Positions 52,700 to 63,900 of a DNA stretch of 64,000 nt are shown piece after piece. Source of the stretch: Ooceraea biroi (Eukaryota > Arthropoda > Insecta > Hymenoptera > Formicidae); NCBI RefSeq assembly GCF_003672135.1, contig NC_039510.1, positions 12,772,001-12,836,000 on the forward strand. Direction: 5' to 3'. Below the pieces are notes generated by a model, which saw only the letters and a program-made list of their open reading frames with translations, had not been told where the DNA came from and did no database searches. The translations under genes and the position numbers were made by a program. Position 1 is the stretch's first letter, and the number at the start of each line of letters is the position of its first letter.

Positions 52700-55600
52700 A
52701 ATAATGACATCAGAAAAATTATGATAAACAAAATTAACAATTGTACTTCTAACTAATACTTCTAACTGATTTAAAAATTATTTGTCGATATTTATTTTCG
52801 TTGGGTCTGAAATTATTAAAAGTTTAATATATTCTGTGATTTTCTCCCAAATGTTAATGAAAGAGAATTGTGGATAAAGAATATTTAATTTTTGCATAAA
52901 ATTTTCACGAGAACAAAATACATTATTGTGTATAACTCACTTGAAGAGGATGGTTATTCATCCGGATATGAATATATCCGGTCTATTTGATGCAAAGCAC
53001 GAAAAGAGAAAAACAATCAATGCAATCAAAGATAGATATTCCCGAATAAATGTGGAAACTCGTCATGTACGCTATCGACTTGGTTAGTTAGATCACCCTC
53101 GAAACGGGACTCAAAACGATTGGTCGAGCGCGAGTGAATCGTTAACAAAACATTTGCTTTTCGCAAAACAACCCGACTGTGTACGGCGTCAAACGTATTA
53201 ATACTGCTCGAATGCTTTCGATGTTCGTTGCAACAGCGTATAACAATTGTTTGTATTCTGTGTTAATACGGATTACTTTGTTAAAATACAATAACATATC
53301 ACTCTTATAAAATTTATAAAGTGTAATTGCCATATCCAATATCAATGAGTATCATAGCTATGAGAAGAACCGATAAATCATTTTCAAAAAGAGACTTCAG
53401 AAGTGCGCCAAATCAAAAGTATCAGTTTTTACATTTAGAAAGAACAAAACTTATATTTATCGATAGTTGAAAATCATAATCTTGACATACATAATATAAT
53501 CTCCTTACACTATTATTCTAAAAAATATGTAAATCAATATGAAACTAAAACAATCAAGAGAATAATCCCGAAATCACTAATTTAGTCGTTGTTATTCGCA
53601 GTTATCGATTACGCACAATACGATGCAGTTTTGTATGGTTTTCTTGCGAACAAGAGCTGAGCTCCAAATGAAATATAAAAGCATAAATATAATATAAAAG
53701 CCCATCTAGAAAGTATTTTACGTCGATACGGCCTTCTCTGCATCGTTCGCATCGCAGAGAAACGCCTCTGACTTCAGACAAAGGGCCGCGAGTATGAAGA
53801 GGCAGAAAGGTAGAAGTAGCAGAGAGAAGAAAACTCATCGACTCAAAAAGTATTTTATGCTTTGATATACCATGGCGCGCGATCAATGCGCATGTTTATT
53901 CCAAACAGTCGCAATGTGCAAATCGCAATAAACGGGAAAAATCCGAAAAAACTTTACTGCAAAGCGATATACGCAGTATTCATTCTTTTTTATTTGAACT
54001 CACCTGAATGTATCTTTGTCGTTAGATCAAGCAGAGGATCAACGCGGTTCTCGACTTCTGCCTTTATACTACTCAAGCCCTGAGCTCCTCTTGCGGAACA
54101 GGAATTCTTTATTTATGCAAGCGTAAAGCTGACATGCACACGTATATAAAAAAGAAATTTTCATTCCGCGAGGAAAGTTTATGAATATATCTCGCTAGCA
54201 GCACTTTTTTATTCCTTTTTCCGTTGCGGTGAAGCGTGAATACAAGTGAATCGATGTCCGTACGCATTTAGCACGGCACGGTCGTTAGACGACGAGATAA
54301 GGTCCTGGGAGGTGATAAATTATACATGCGATATATTCTATCATGAATTATTTATGCAACGTCATATGTGTAACTACATATGGTTTTTATTGTCTTACGT
54401 TCGCGCGAGCACGCGAGCGATTTGTGCACCACGGCATTTCAGCTCCCGATCACCACAAAATCAACCCCCGAGTTCACTGCGTTTGCATGCGACCATTCAA
54501 GCACGGTGCCCATTAAAGAATCCAGATTAAACAACGCGTCGATGGTCATTAGCCTTCACCCTGCCGTAAATGCAAAATCACGATTAACAGCTGCAAAACT
54601 GGAATGCCCGATAACCATCTTTATCGGCGAGCGGTAGTAAACACGTTAATGGAGCCGCGATCAATGGAGAACTTAAAATTGACGATGGAAAATGTCGATC
54701 GAGGTGCAGCGCGGCGGCTCGCTTGAATCGCAGAAAATTTCGGGGCGCAATAATACGAGCGGTCGTACGTCCTCTATGACGAGCAGGCACGGAATTTCCT
54801 AGAAATTTTGAGATGGAATGGGAAATGGGAAGCCTGGAATTCGCGACGAATGCGTGCGGACATCCGTCTTTGACCGTTTCCTAGCTGGACTACGTCTACT
54901 TGGTATTCACGACGGAACAAGCTCAATTCTGCAGACAGAATTTGATGCATGGACAGTTTAATGCCGATTTTCAGCATGTCCACAGTCCCGCGACAGATGC
55001 ACCCTCCATGCGAAATTCTACGCGGACTCGTTCGTGTTGTTAACATTACGTTCTGCGAATAATGATTGAAAATTGATAGTTTATCGAGACGCTCTTTCCA
55101 GAAAAGAATACGCAATAGCATTATTTTTTGCGAAGTTTAAAAATTCTCGGAAAACACTAACGACATCAACGTAAAGTTTGTAACACATGGATGAGATTAA
55201 ATTAAAAGGTTTTATCTCTCTTCATTTTTTACAATTTAATTTTCGGGATATTGAAAATTTTCGTTATAAATGTGTTTCGTCACAGAATGAAAATTAAACT
55301 AAAATACGAATTTTCAAGAGTTTGCAAAATTTGGCCAATAGATGTTTGTCAAATATTTCATTAAAAAGTAGAACACCAATGAAAGCTATATGTCAAAAGT
55401 AATATTGTAAATTGATAAATTAATGAATATTTTTCCTGTAAATGTAGAACATAGAATGCTTTTTTCTGCTGCAACTCGAAATGCTATTTTTGTTACTTAA
55501 ATGATATTGAAATTTTATTTTTTAATTCTTTGTTACTTTTGTTATTTCTTTTAAAATACGTTAAAAATTATGAAAATTTATCGCCAAAGCTTCCATATTT

Positions 55601-56160
55601 TTCAAACATTGCAACAGATATTATATTTTTATATCATTTATAAACGTATAATAATGGATGTAAAATCAAGTAATAAATGTATTCACGCGTAAACCCAGAT
55701 CAACCGATTAATCTTTACAACGCTGACTTCACAAAAAACCATATCTGATGAAACCTTGATGCATAGACGTTTGATGAAGCATTGGTTATTTTTGCGTTAT
55801 CGTGATTTCTAAAAATCTACATGAAATCGATAACTATATTATCTTCACAATTTCGTGTATATATAATCAAACTATTTTATTATAATAGACCGCAATATAT
55901 ATTATACAAACGCGGTCATAAATAAATTTGCTTTTAAAACATAATTGTGCGAAAAATGTATATAAATTTTTTCCATTGGAATAGTTAATGCTTTAGTATT
56001 TAATTCAAAGATACGATTAAAAAATGGAAACTAAATGATTTAATATTGTTTAGTGATTCCATTTCCTCATTGCAAAATTTGCAAGTTCAATATTATTTGA
56101 CGTTTCTATTGTTTGCTCGACCGTACTTATATACATACGCATACTAATATATACCCAGAC

Positions 56161-56163
<3 letters not shown>

Positions 56164-56194
<31 letters not shown>
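56164..56194. repeat. (TA)n microsatellite, 31 nt
   Basis: Uninterrupted TA run in AT-rich DNA. Confidence 0.95.
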
Positions 56195-56196
<2 letters not shown>

Positions 56197-57397
56197 ATAA
56201 TGTATATGTATTACTGACCATATTTCGTGAGCAGTCACGACCATTGCATGCGTTATATGTTATGGATCCGAGACGATTCTGTGCGCGAAATACTAGAGGT
56301 CCAGAGGTACTTCATCGGAAGTTTATACCAGCATCTATTACTGCCGCAACAGCAGGGGATTCAAATTTACCATCTGACTGTGCCAACATGATTATTTAAT
56401 GATAACGGCTGACGCGTTGAGCTCTCGAAGTACCAAACCCTTGTTCATAACATGCTTGCAACCTATGTTTCCTCGGAAACTGAACGCGACGAAGTTTATG
56501 TCGTAGACTACTAATGCGGAAGTTAGATCATTCCGATGGAGTTCGAAACTCACGCGTCAATTCGTTCATTTTTTATTTCGTGTAGTCTTCCTAATTATTT
56601 GTTTCACATCGCCATGTTCTTAAAAGAATCATCTATAAATCCATATTTTATATGTATATTACACGCATACACACATTCTTTTTCTTAACAAACATCTTAT
56701 ATAGAACAAGAGACACCTCTATGTGAGAAAAAAGTATCGCATCGATTATTTTGCGTTCCCATTTCCATTAGTTGGAGCGTCTAAATCTGAATTATACTGC
56801 CACCTTAATTAAAACTAAAGTATTTATGCAGCCCGATATTGGAGAATGAAAAATTATTCGTTACAGGAAAAACGAGCCGTTGGGGTTAATTAATGATGTC
56901 CGAAGACCAACCGAGAAACTTTCGATCGAGAAATTTTTCCCTGCCATCTTCTCTTCTCCATCACACTTTCACCTCCGTTTTTTTCTTTTCCGCCCGAAAA
57001 ACGTCCGAGTTACAGGCGATTATTTCTCCGAAGAAGCGTGCGAGCGTGCAACGAGCGTCAATCGATCACAAAAGCACTTTGCAAATGCAGTTTACGCAGC
57101 GATCGTCATTTTAATGTTTTTGTCAGCGTTTGATGAAATTCCTCGTGTAACACACCGTCTGTTCTACCGCTCTCTTGTCGAGTTAACAAAACAAATATTT
57201 CCTGAATCAAGTTACGCCAGCTGCGCCCGAGTTTGCACTATTCCGATTAGTTAAGCCGGCTATGCTTGTTGTATCTCCCTTCGCGTGTCATACATACCTC
57301 AGCATTCGATTCAGTCGCGATTACTAGGATCTTTGTGAGCAACAATCGCAATTTTTCACAAGTTTCTTTTAAACCTGCCCTATACGTATTTTACTGG

Positions 57398-57471
57398 ACT
57401 GTATTAATCTGACAGTAACGAGAACAAGAAAGAAACTGTATTAATCTGACAGTAATGAAAAGAAGAAAGAA
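57398..57471. repeat. Tandem duplication, period 37
   Basis: Two adjacent 37-nt units both begin ACTGTATTAATCTGACAGTA and end in A/G-rich sequence, with a few substitutions between them. Confidence 0.85.
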
Positions 57472-57507
57472 TTCTATTGATAAAGTAGACTCCGTGAGAT
57501 TGTAAAA

Positions 57508-57697
57508 GATTTATTCAGAACACCCAACGTTTTACTGATAAAACATTTAACAGATGTATTATCTGTACGTGTAGTTGTGAGAGAGATTGTATGTGATGGT
57601 GTGATTTATTCAGACATTCAATTTTCTACTGGTAAAAATTTTAATAAATGTATTAGTTGTGTGTAAGTATAGTCGTGAGAGAGATGTACATGAGAGA
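57508..57697. repeat. Diverged tandem duplication, period about 95
   Basis: Units begin GATTTATTCAGA at 57508 and 57603. They keep the same order of motifs (TTTACTGATAAA / TCTACTGGTAAA, then ATGTATTA, then GTGAGAGAGAT) with many substitutions. Together with the 37-nt duplication this forms a small tandem cluster ending about 60 nt before the mariner at 57761. Confidence 0.7.
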
Positions 57698-57760
57698 GAT
57701 TGCATGACAAATAATCTTTTAATTAACATTATCATTTTAACGCAATGTATCATGTATATA

Positions 57761-57790
57761 TTGGGTTGTTCGGAAAGTTATTTCGTTTTT
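57761..57790 (+). repeat. mariner 2 terminal inverted repeat (3' side of gene)
   Basis: 30 bases, one mismatch to the repeat at 59018-59047, preceded by TA. Confidence 0.95.
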
Positions 57791-57834
57791 TCAAGGAAAA
57801 ATGAAAAGCGGTTTTTTCATATTTAGAATAAATT

Positions 57835-58863
57835 TTATTCAGTGATGTATTGGCCATTTTGTTCCACTACCTTTCGCCATCTTTCTGGCAACTTTAAGAT
57901 TCCACGCTCATAGAAGTCCTTCTCCTTATTGACAAAAAATTGAAGCAAGTGATTTTTGACGCCTTCATTTGAATCGAAGTTTACATTGTTCAAAGAATTT
58001 TGTAGAGACCGGAACAAATGGTAATCGGATGGTGCCAGATCAGGAGAGTATGGTGGGTGTGGTAGCACATCCCATCCAAGCTGTAAAAGCTTCTAGCGAG
58101 TGACCAAACTTGTGTGTGGTCTGGCATTGTCGTGATGGAATACGACACCTTTCCTATTCGCCAATTCTGGTTGCTTCTGCTTGATGGCAGCATCCAATTC
58201 ATCCAGCTGACGACAATACACTTTCGAATCAATCGTCTGGTTGCTTGGTAGTAGCTCGAAAAATACGATTCCCTTCCAATCCCACCATACAGAAAGCATG
58301 ATCTTCTTTTGATGAATATCTGCCTTGGATGTCGATTGAGCAGGTTCATCTTGCCTGGACCATGATCGTTTTCGCTTAACATTGTTGTAAACAATCCATT
58401 TTTCATCTCTAGTTATGATTCGCTTCAAAAATGGTTCATTTTCTTCACGTTTCAACAATGAATCGCAGATGGTAATGCGTCGAATCAAGTCAATTTCCTT
58501 TAAATTGTGTAGAACCCAAATATCGAGCTTTGAAACGAATCCAAGGCGTTTCAAATGATCGTAAACGGTCGAATTCGATAAATTTAACCTTTCAGCAATT
58601 TTGCGTGTTGTTATGCGACGGTTTGCATCCACCAGAGCCTTTATTTTCTCGTCATCAGCTTTAATTGGCCGACCTGAACGTGGTGCATCTTTCAAATCGA
58701 AATTTCCAGTACGAAATTTCGAAAACCAATTCTGACACTGACGTTCACTCAATACATCTTCTCCGTACACGGCACACAATTTTTTTCTCGCTTGCACTGC
58801 ATTTTTACCCTTTCGGTAGTAAAAAAGTAAAATATTACGAAAATGCTCACTTTGATTTTCCAT
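57835..58863 (-). pseudogene. mariner transposase with one in-frame stop
   Basis: A full-length mariner transposase frame of 343 codons including the stop, close to the family's usual 340-350 residues. Read from the ATG at 58863, residues 1-110 form the bipartite helix-turn-helix DNA-binding region (RQCQNWF near 41-47, SGRP 63-66, second helix-turn-helix about 85-108). The linker WVLHNL sits at 116-121, where the family usually has WVPHEL. The DDD catalytic domain has aspartates at 153 (RDEKW), 245 (HHDN) and 280 (LAPSDYH); the last two are 34 residues apart, which defines mariner. Codon 257 (58093-58095) is TAG where the other copy has a Glu codon (GAA). The downstream 85 codons stay in frame to TAA at 57835. 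The stop removes the third catalytic Asp, so the encoded 256-residue product should be inactive. Arg precedes the first Asp where Gly is usual. Confidence 0.95.
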
Positions 58864-59017
58864 GTTTGATGTGATGCCAAAAAAAATGACTTGACAGATC
58901 GCAACACAATAAGATACTAAATAACGTCTGAAATGTCAGTTGTCAAAATATAAAACGAATTTGCCGCTTAGAGTAAGGTTAAGTATCGAGGAACGCGACT
59001 AACGACATCTCTTTGTG

Positions 59018-59047
59018 AAAAACGAAATTACTTTCCGAACAACCCAA
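59018..59047 (-). repeat. mariner 2 terminal inverted repeat (5' side of gene)
   Basis: Matches the repeat at 57761-57790 with one mismatch, followed by TA. Confidence 0.95.
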
Positions 59048-59049
59048 TA

Positions 59050-60613
59050 TATTTAATTTCGCGATATATTGATTGTTTGGTTTTATATTTCTTATTTTAT
59101 ATATGTATGTCCACTATAAATGCAATTTATTACTTTAATACTTTTATGCACTTTGGCAATGTTCTTATTGAAAACGTATCAAATGAACTCATAAATGTTT
59201 GATTTGTTATTTAATAATACAAAAGGCTATTCGTTACGTGTTTTTCCACTATGAAGGAAAATCCACAACAGATAAATATCTCGGGGACGTAATTTTCGTC
59301 CAATCGGAACGGAGAATCGCGTGATCTACGTGCCCTACGTGATCAAGAGAGATTGGTCGTTTAAAAATTTAGGACACCGCGGATATTTAGAAATAATTAA
59401 TGGATGCAGGAGAAACCGTGCGGCTTCCTGTTTGCACAGATCGGACATTCGCCGCGAGACAGAACGGATGTTCCTGCAGATTGTCTGGCAAATTGAATCG
59501 CAGCAGATCGGAAATACCGATGAATTCGCATGTGAAACTCTCGCCTAATCGCAACCGCCATTTATCCGCCTGGAGCGAAGCGCGAAACCTCATCGATATT
59601 GTCGACGCCAGCGGCTCGAATTTATCGAAGCTGCATCCTGACGCGGTCTGGGCCGCTATCGCGAGCAAAAAGTGCCGATTGTAAAGCTAATGACACGGAA
59701 AACCAGCAGGAGAAACGAGTGGTCTTATCTCTGCGCGCGCGTTCATAAATACAGGGAATTCCGATAGGTAGATATCGATGTACACACGAAGCAGGAGAAT
59801 ATTTTCTAGGACACGCGATGGTTAATCGCATCCATTTAACTTTATACCGTTTAATGGCGCCGTTAAATCTCATAATAATCGATTCACATCCTATCCCGAT
59901 CATTCCGTCTACTTTATTTCGCGTAGCAGCAAGTGAGTATGTATGGAGAGCTCCATAACGACCCTCCTATGTACATACGCGTGCTTTTTCTATTTAATCT
60001 CTCGACAAGCCGAATAACCGCCTCGGGATTTTACTTTCATAATTTAACAAGCGCAAGAAACTTTTCTGTACGTGCCGCAAAATCAACTATGGTGCAAAAC
60101 ATGAGGGTACACGAGTGTGTTTTTCGTCGCACGAACACGTCTGATCATTTGTAGTGCTTTTTCACTACTGTACTTAATCCTCGAAAAAACAACAAGCAGG
60201 CAATTCACGTTGGATTATGCTCAACCATACCAAAACGGAAATAATTTAGATTGTAGTAACTATAATATAGCTCAAATTTCACGAAACCTTATGTATATAT
60301 GCAATTATAAATATTTGCGTTAATATTCCGCGTGATTTAGTATCTGCGTATTATTAATGTAAGCCAGCAAGGTAACCAGAGATATTAAGCTTGTATTAAT
60401 ACAACAAATAAAATCTCTGATCAGTCTATATTACATTAATCTATTGATCGCTTATGTATATGTATGATCATGCTGTTTTGTAGTTAGCTTTAGTTGATAT
60501 CTATTAACTTCTACTACTACTGTGCATCAACACAGTATAGTATAAAACTATAATTGTTAACTGAGTGTATCATATTATAACCAACTTTGGTTACATTTAT
60601 ATCACAATTAGTT
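59050..60613. other. Non-coding stretch
   Basis: No gene is supported. 59.4-59.69 kb is richer in GC and open on both strands (59400-59684 plus, 59387-59668 minus) with no recognised domain. 60.3-60.6 kb is AT-rich. If the minus-strand frame ending at 60614 is a first exon, later exons should lie here or further left; I could not identify any. Confidence 0.5.
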
Positions 60614-60823
60614 TTATTTATACATTATTAGAATAATGTTATAATTATGATCCTGTATATTCTTGTTTCTCTCTCTCTCTCTCTCTCGCATCTCTTTATC
60701 GCGAACACATTTCTCAAATATCCCATAAATTTTTGCTATTGTTCTCGCTGCGATGTCATTAAAGCCCCGAACACAATGCAAGGAACAGGCAATAAGAATA
60801 GGGAATAGGATCGTCTGTTTCAT
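60614..60823 (-). CDS. Putative secreted-protein first exon (weakly OBP-like)
   Basis: The minus-strand ATG at 60823 has the context CTGAAATG. It opens a frame whose first 20 residues are a textbook signal peptide: MKQ, a hydrophobic core TILFPILIACSLHCV, then a likely cleavage near RG. The following residues (FNDIAARTIAKIYGIFEKC, to about position 39) look amphipathic with a Cys. This is vaguely like the first helix and first Cys of insect odorant-binding proteins, but it is far too little to assign. The frame then runs into an Arg/Glu repeat encoded by the (TC)n tract at 60668-60687, which is probably intron; the real exon likely ends before about 60690. No strong donor is evident. The first 20 codons lie inside a perfect palindrome. 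It could be a genuine small secreted-protein exon, a decayed duplicate or an assembly product. Confidence 0.35.
   Translation of the reverse strand: MKQTILFPILIACSLHCVRGFNDIAARTIAKIYGIFEKCVRDKEMRERERERNKNIQDHNYNIILIMYK
60668..60687. repeat. (TC)10 microsatellite
   Basis: Perfect dinucleotide run. On the minus strand it appears in frame as alternating Arg-Glu codons, which is probably not translated. Confidence 0.9.
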
Positions 60824-60915
60824 TTCAGCGCACAGATTCTACTGTGCGCTGAAATGAAACAGACGATCCTATTCCCTATTCTTATTGCCTGTTCCTTGCA
60901 TTGTGTTCGGGGCTT
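60762..60915. repeat. Perfect palindrome, 74-bp arms, 6-nt spacer
   Basis: 60762-60835 and 60842-60915 are exact reverse complements over all 74 bases, with ATTCTA between them. The outer flanks are unrelated (CATT to the left, AAGG to the right). Perfect identity implies a very recent inverted duplication, gene conversion between arms, or an assembly or library artefact. Each arm contains an ATG and 20 signal-peptide codons reading outwards, with ATGs at 60823 (minus) and 60854 (plus). Confidence 0.97.
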
Positions 60916-60958
60916 AAGGCGTCACGATTCCTCTACTAATGTTCGAAGCGGCAATTAG
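60854..60958 (+). pseudogene. Partial inverted copy of the signal-peptide start
   Basis: The frame from the ATG at 60854 repeats the 20-residue signal peptide of the minus-strand frame exactly. At the palindrome boundary (60915) it diverges into an unrelated tail and stops at TAG 60956-60958, giving 34 residues. Because the minus-strand copy continues into more protein-like sequence, I take this as a truncated duplicate rather than a gene. Confidence 0.5.
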
Positions 60959-63900
60959 CCAGATCTCTCTTTCAATTAAAAAATGCGCTTTAATAAAGCC
61001 GGTCGACGGTGCACACTTTTACCGTTCTCTTTTTTCCGCCATAACCGCAGCGTAATTAACTTGTCAGTTACTTTTGCGACAATGATAGCTGACGACCGGT
61101 CGACGATCGAGGCTCCGAATCTTTGTAATAAAGTATCACGAAGAGACGGTTCTCTACGTGTCTAACAAGTAAGTAACGGTTCACGCTACCGATACGGAGG
61201 TCACTTTTCTTGCAGTAATGTTAATTTATGGATGCCATCGCAAAAGCATGACGTTACCACCGCGTAAACCGAGTGATTCTATGATAGCGAACTCGGTGCC
61301 GCTCTGCACCATAGTGATAATATTCTAATCGGCGCTTGTGCTCGTTTAACGCTAAAGTTACTCCGGGTTATGATAAAACGACTCCGTGCTTTTCCGACGC
61401 GTCGCGACGCCAGGAATTTGCGAAACAGGCGACGTACACGCGACGCAAACACAACTGCACGCGCGCGCGTACCGTAGTTTAATTTCGTGGAACGCAGAGC
61501 GGGGAAGAGTGTTTTAATTTAAATTTTAACCGAATTTGATTGACGCGATGGAAAAGGCTTGAGAGCGGCGCGAGAGGCTGAATCCTCTGTATTGTCGCAT
61601 TCAGTTTTTGACTGTACAAATAAATTGACGTACACTTGAATATTCAACGACGTAGTCAGAAAAGACATGAGACATGTATATTAATTCTGAAAATGATATA
61701 AATGATCTGCCATCGTTGCTTTGATAGGTGTATTCGTAAGAAATCAGCTGTTGTTCGTGAAGAACAGAACCATGCATATGAAATGTCAATATAGGAAAAC
61801 AATTTTTGGTCTAATGACAATATTTTTTTAATTAATGGAAGTTCACTAATTACTGGCAGGGCACTTCTGTGGAATTATTCATACGTAGTGCATTCATATT
61901 ATGTGCTAATGTTTATCGGGCAATTCGTAATTAAGTGGGTTTTTAAATAATTAGAATATTGAAATTCGATACATTCTCTTCAAATTGCATAGTAGGTATA
62001 TCTATTCATAACAATAAGAAAAAAAATTTCGATCCAATTGAACGGAAATATGGGAAATAAAAATGCCCACCGCACGATAATTGTATCGTTAATCATTTCG
62101 GTGAAACGTGATAATTAACAACACAATATGAGTGCAACCATTGACAACGTTTCGGTCGGGAACAGTCAATTTGAACTACCAGCTGATTAATTAAATCAGT
62201 TAATTCGATCAAGGTATCCAATTAAAACTGAAAGAGCAATATCTAACGCACGATAAATCAATTATTGGCAATTAACGGTGATATGTGCGTGATAACATCT
62301 AGCAAAACTACACACGGGAATGCACACAAATAAAGTGTTGCGACATTATAAAGTGGCTCTCGCTACATCGCGCAGCGGCACATTAATTTATGGTGAAAGC
62401 ACCCTGTCGTGCGTCCGTCGATAATAGGGGTGAGGGGAAAGGAACAAGCGATATGCTGTGACGATACGTGCGAATGCGTAATGAGCGTCGCATCATGACG
62501 GAACACTTCCTCCAATCTTTATTGCTCAAGTCCTCTATTCGCGTGACGAGAGAGAGAAGCTTAATAAAGTGTTATCCGTACTATAATGGTGCACATGCTA
62601 AAGAGAAAGCCATGTGAAATAAAATCCGGCATTTAAGATCGTAAATATCCGGACGCAATATTGCGAAAACTGACGACGATGTTAAACGCAACGAAATCTG
62701 ATGGTTTGCAAATTGCGAGAATCCGCAATTTCCTACACAATCGCATATCAACCACGAATATCATGAGCACCACGGAATATGCGAGCTCAAGGCTCACAGC
62801 ATGTATTTTAATGTTTTCCATTCTGTAAACACAAATGCTGTAATAATAACACGGACTCGCAATATTGCGCTCTGCAAATTAATACTACGAACTGCTATTA
62901 TTTTCTTCCAAGATACCGGATACGACAAACTGTAATTCACTTCAAGCTCCACAAGTGCACAGTAGAAGAGTCGAATAAAATTTTATCAGAAAGAACTCTG
63001 ATTCGTATAACTGAATTGTTTATCTTATAGATGAAAAATTTCCATAGGAGACACTTTGTCTCCTGAAAATAAACTATCTTAAAATTTGGTATAACTTTTT
63101 TATAACGTAACGGTAGTCAATTGTCGTAATGAAGATATGGTGTTATTTTATTTGCAAATTTTATTGTAGACTGAACGCCTTATTGTTTGTAAAACGATTT
63201 CGTCCTCGGGAAAACGTAAATCTGATAATAAATTTCACAGAGGAGGTCACGTATTATGCGCGGCGTTTGGTGCTAAACGTCGACCCTTGTTGTTCGCTAT
63301 TGCGTCTCCGCTATTTGAGGGTAGCTGACCGGGGCCAAAAACTTTCCCGTAATCACGGCTCGAGCTGTACAAAGTTCATGATAGTCTGATAACATCCACA
63401 TGTTATCCACGTCAACTGCTCAATAAAGTCGAAAAGTGCAGATTGAATGTCACGGCTAGGATGGATAAGCATAAAAAAAGCGTAAAATGTGTCCGCGTGA
63501 AATGAAGCGTAGTGATGATTTGCTACCACGAGAGATTGAACATTCTCGTCCTCCAGCGAGCGCTGATAGCAGCTGATTCACGATGCGAATCAAGAGAGAG
63601 AAAGAGAGAAGAGAACGGAACGCATACATCAACGATACTAGATGCCAGTTGGCAAAGCATGCGCTTGAGAGTATACGTATAAATTTCTGTAAGACTTCCC
63701 GCGGGATGAGTGATCGATGAGGTGCTCGCAACTCGAATATAAACCGCCACCTTCCCCACATTTTTTGAGATTTCGGAGCACGCGTGTGTATAATACAGGC
63801 GCATCCTTTGCTCGCGAGAGTGTACACGTACGGGATACACCCATTTGCATCCGCGGAATCAGATTTCAATGTTGTTTTACAAAAGCTGCCGGCTACTGAA

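Larger units (their letters stand above)
50399..57397. other. AT-rich non-coding stretch
   Basis: No gene is supported. AT content is high, especially 55.1-56.2 kb. It contains the hairpin at 52666 and the (TA)n run at 56164. The open frame at 56880-57254 has no domain and sits in CT-rich sequence. Confidence 0.55.
57761..59047 (-). mobile_element. mariner transposon 2 (mellifera-like), 1287 bp
   Basis: Terminal inverted repeats start TTGGGTTGTTCGGAAAGT. They match over 30 bases with one mismatch (position 19) and are flanked by TA (57759-57760 and 59048-59049). One transposase gene runs on the minus strand, with a 184-nt leader and an AATAAA overlapping the stop. The first 8 bases of the ends equal those of the element at 36101, but the next bases differ, and the proteins share 104 of their first 140 residues by my count. 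It is therefore a related but distinct mariner family rather than another copy of the same one. It is structurally complete and nearly coding-intact. Confidence 0.96.

Noticed and set aside
55887..55918. GACCGC...GCGGTC inverted ends, with a similar ATAGACCGCAATATA at 17.72 kb
   Set aside because: Six-base arms and one shared 15-mer in AT-rich DNA are too little to call an element family.
59387..59684. Opposed frames of about 94 codons
   Set aside because: Both strands are open over the same span and neither shows a recognisable motif. I checked it as a later exon for the 60823 minus frame but found no OBP-like cysteine spacing.
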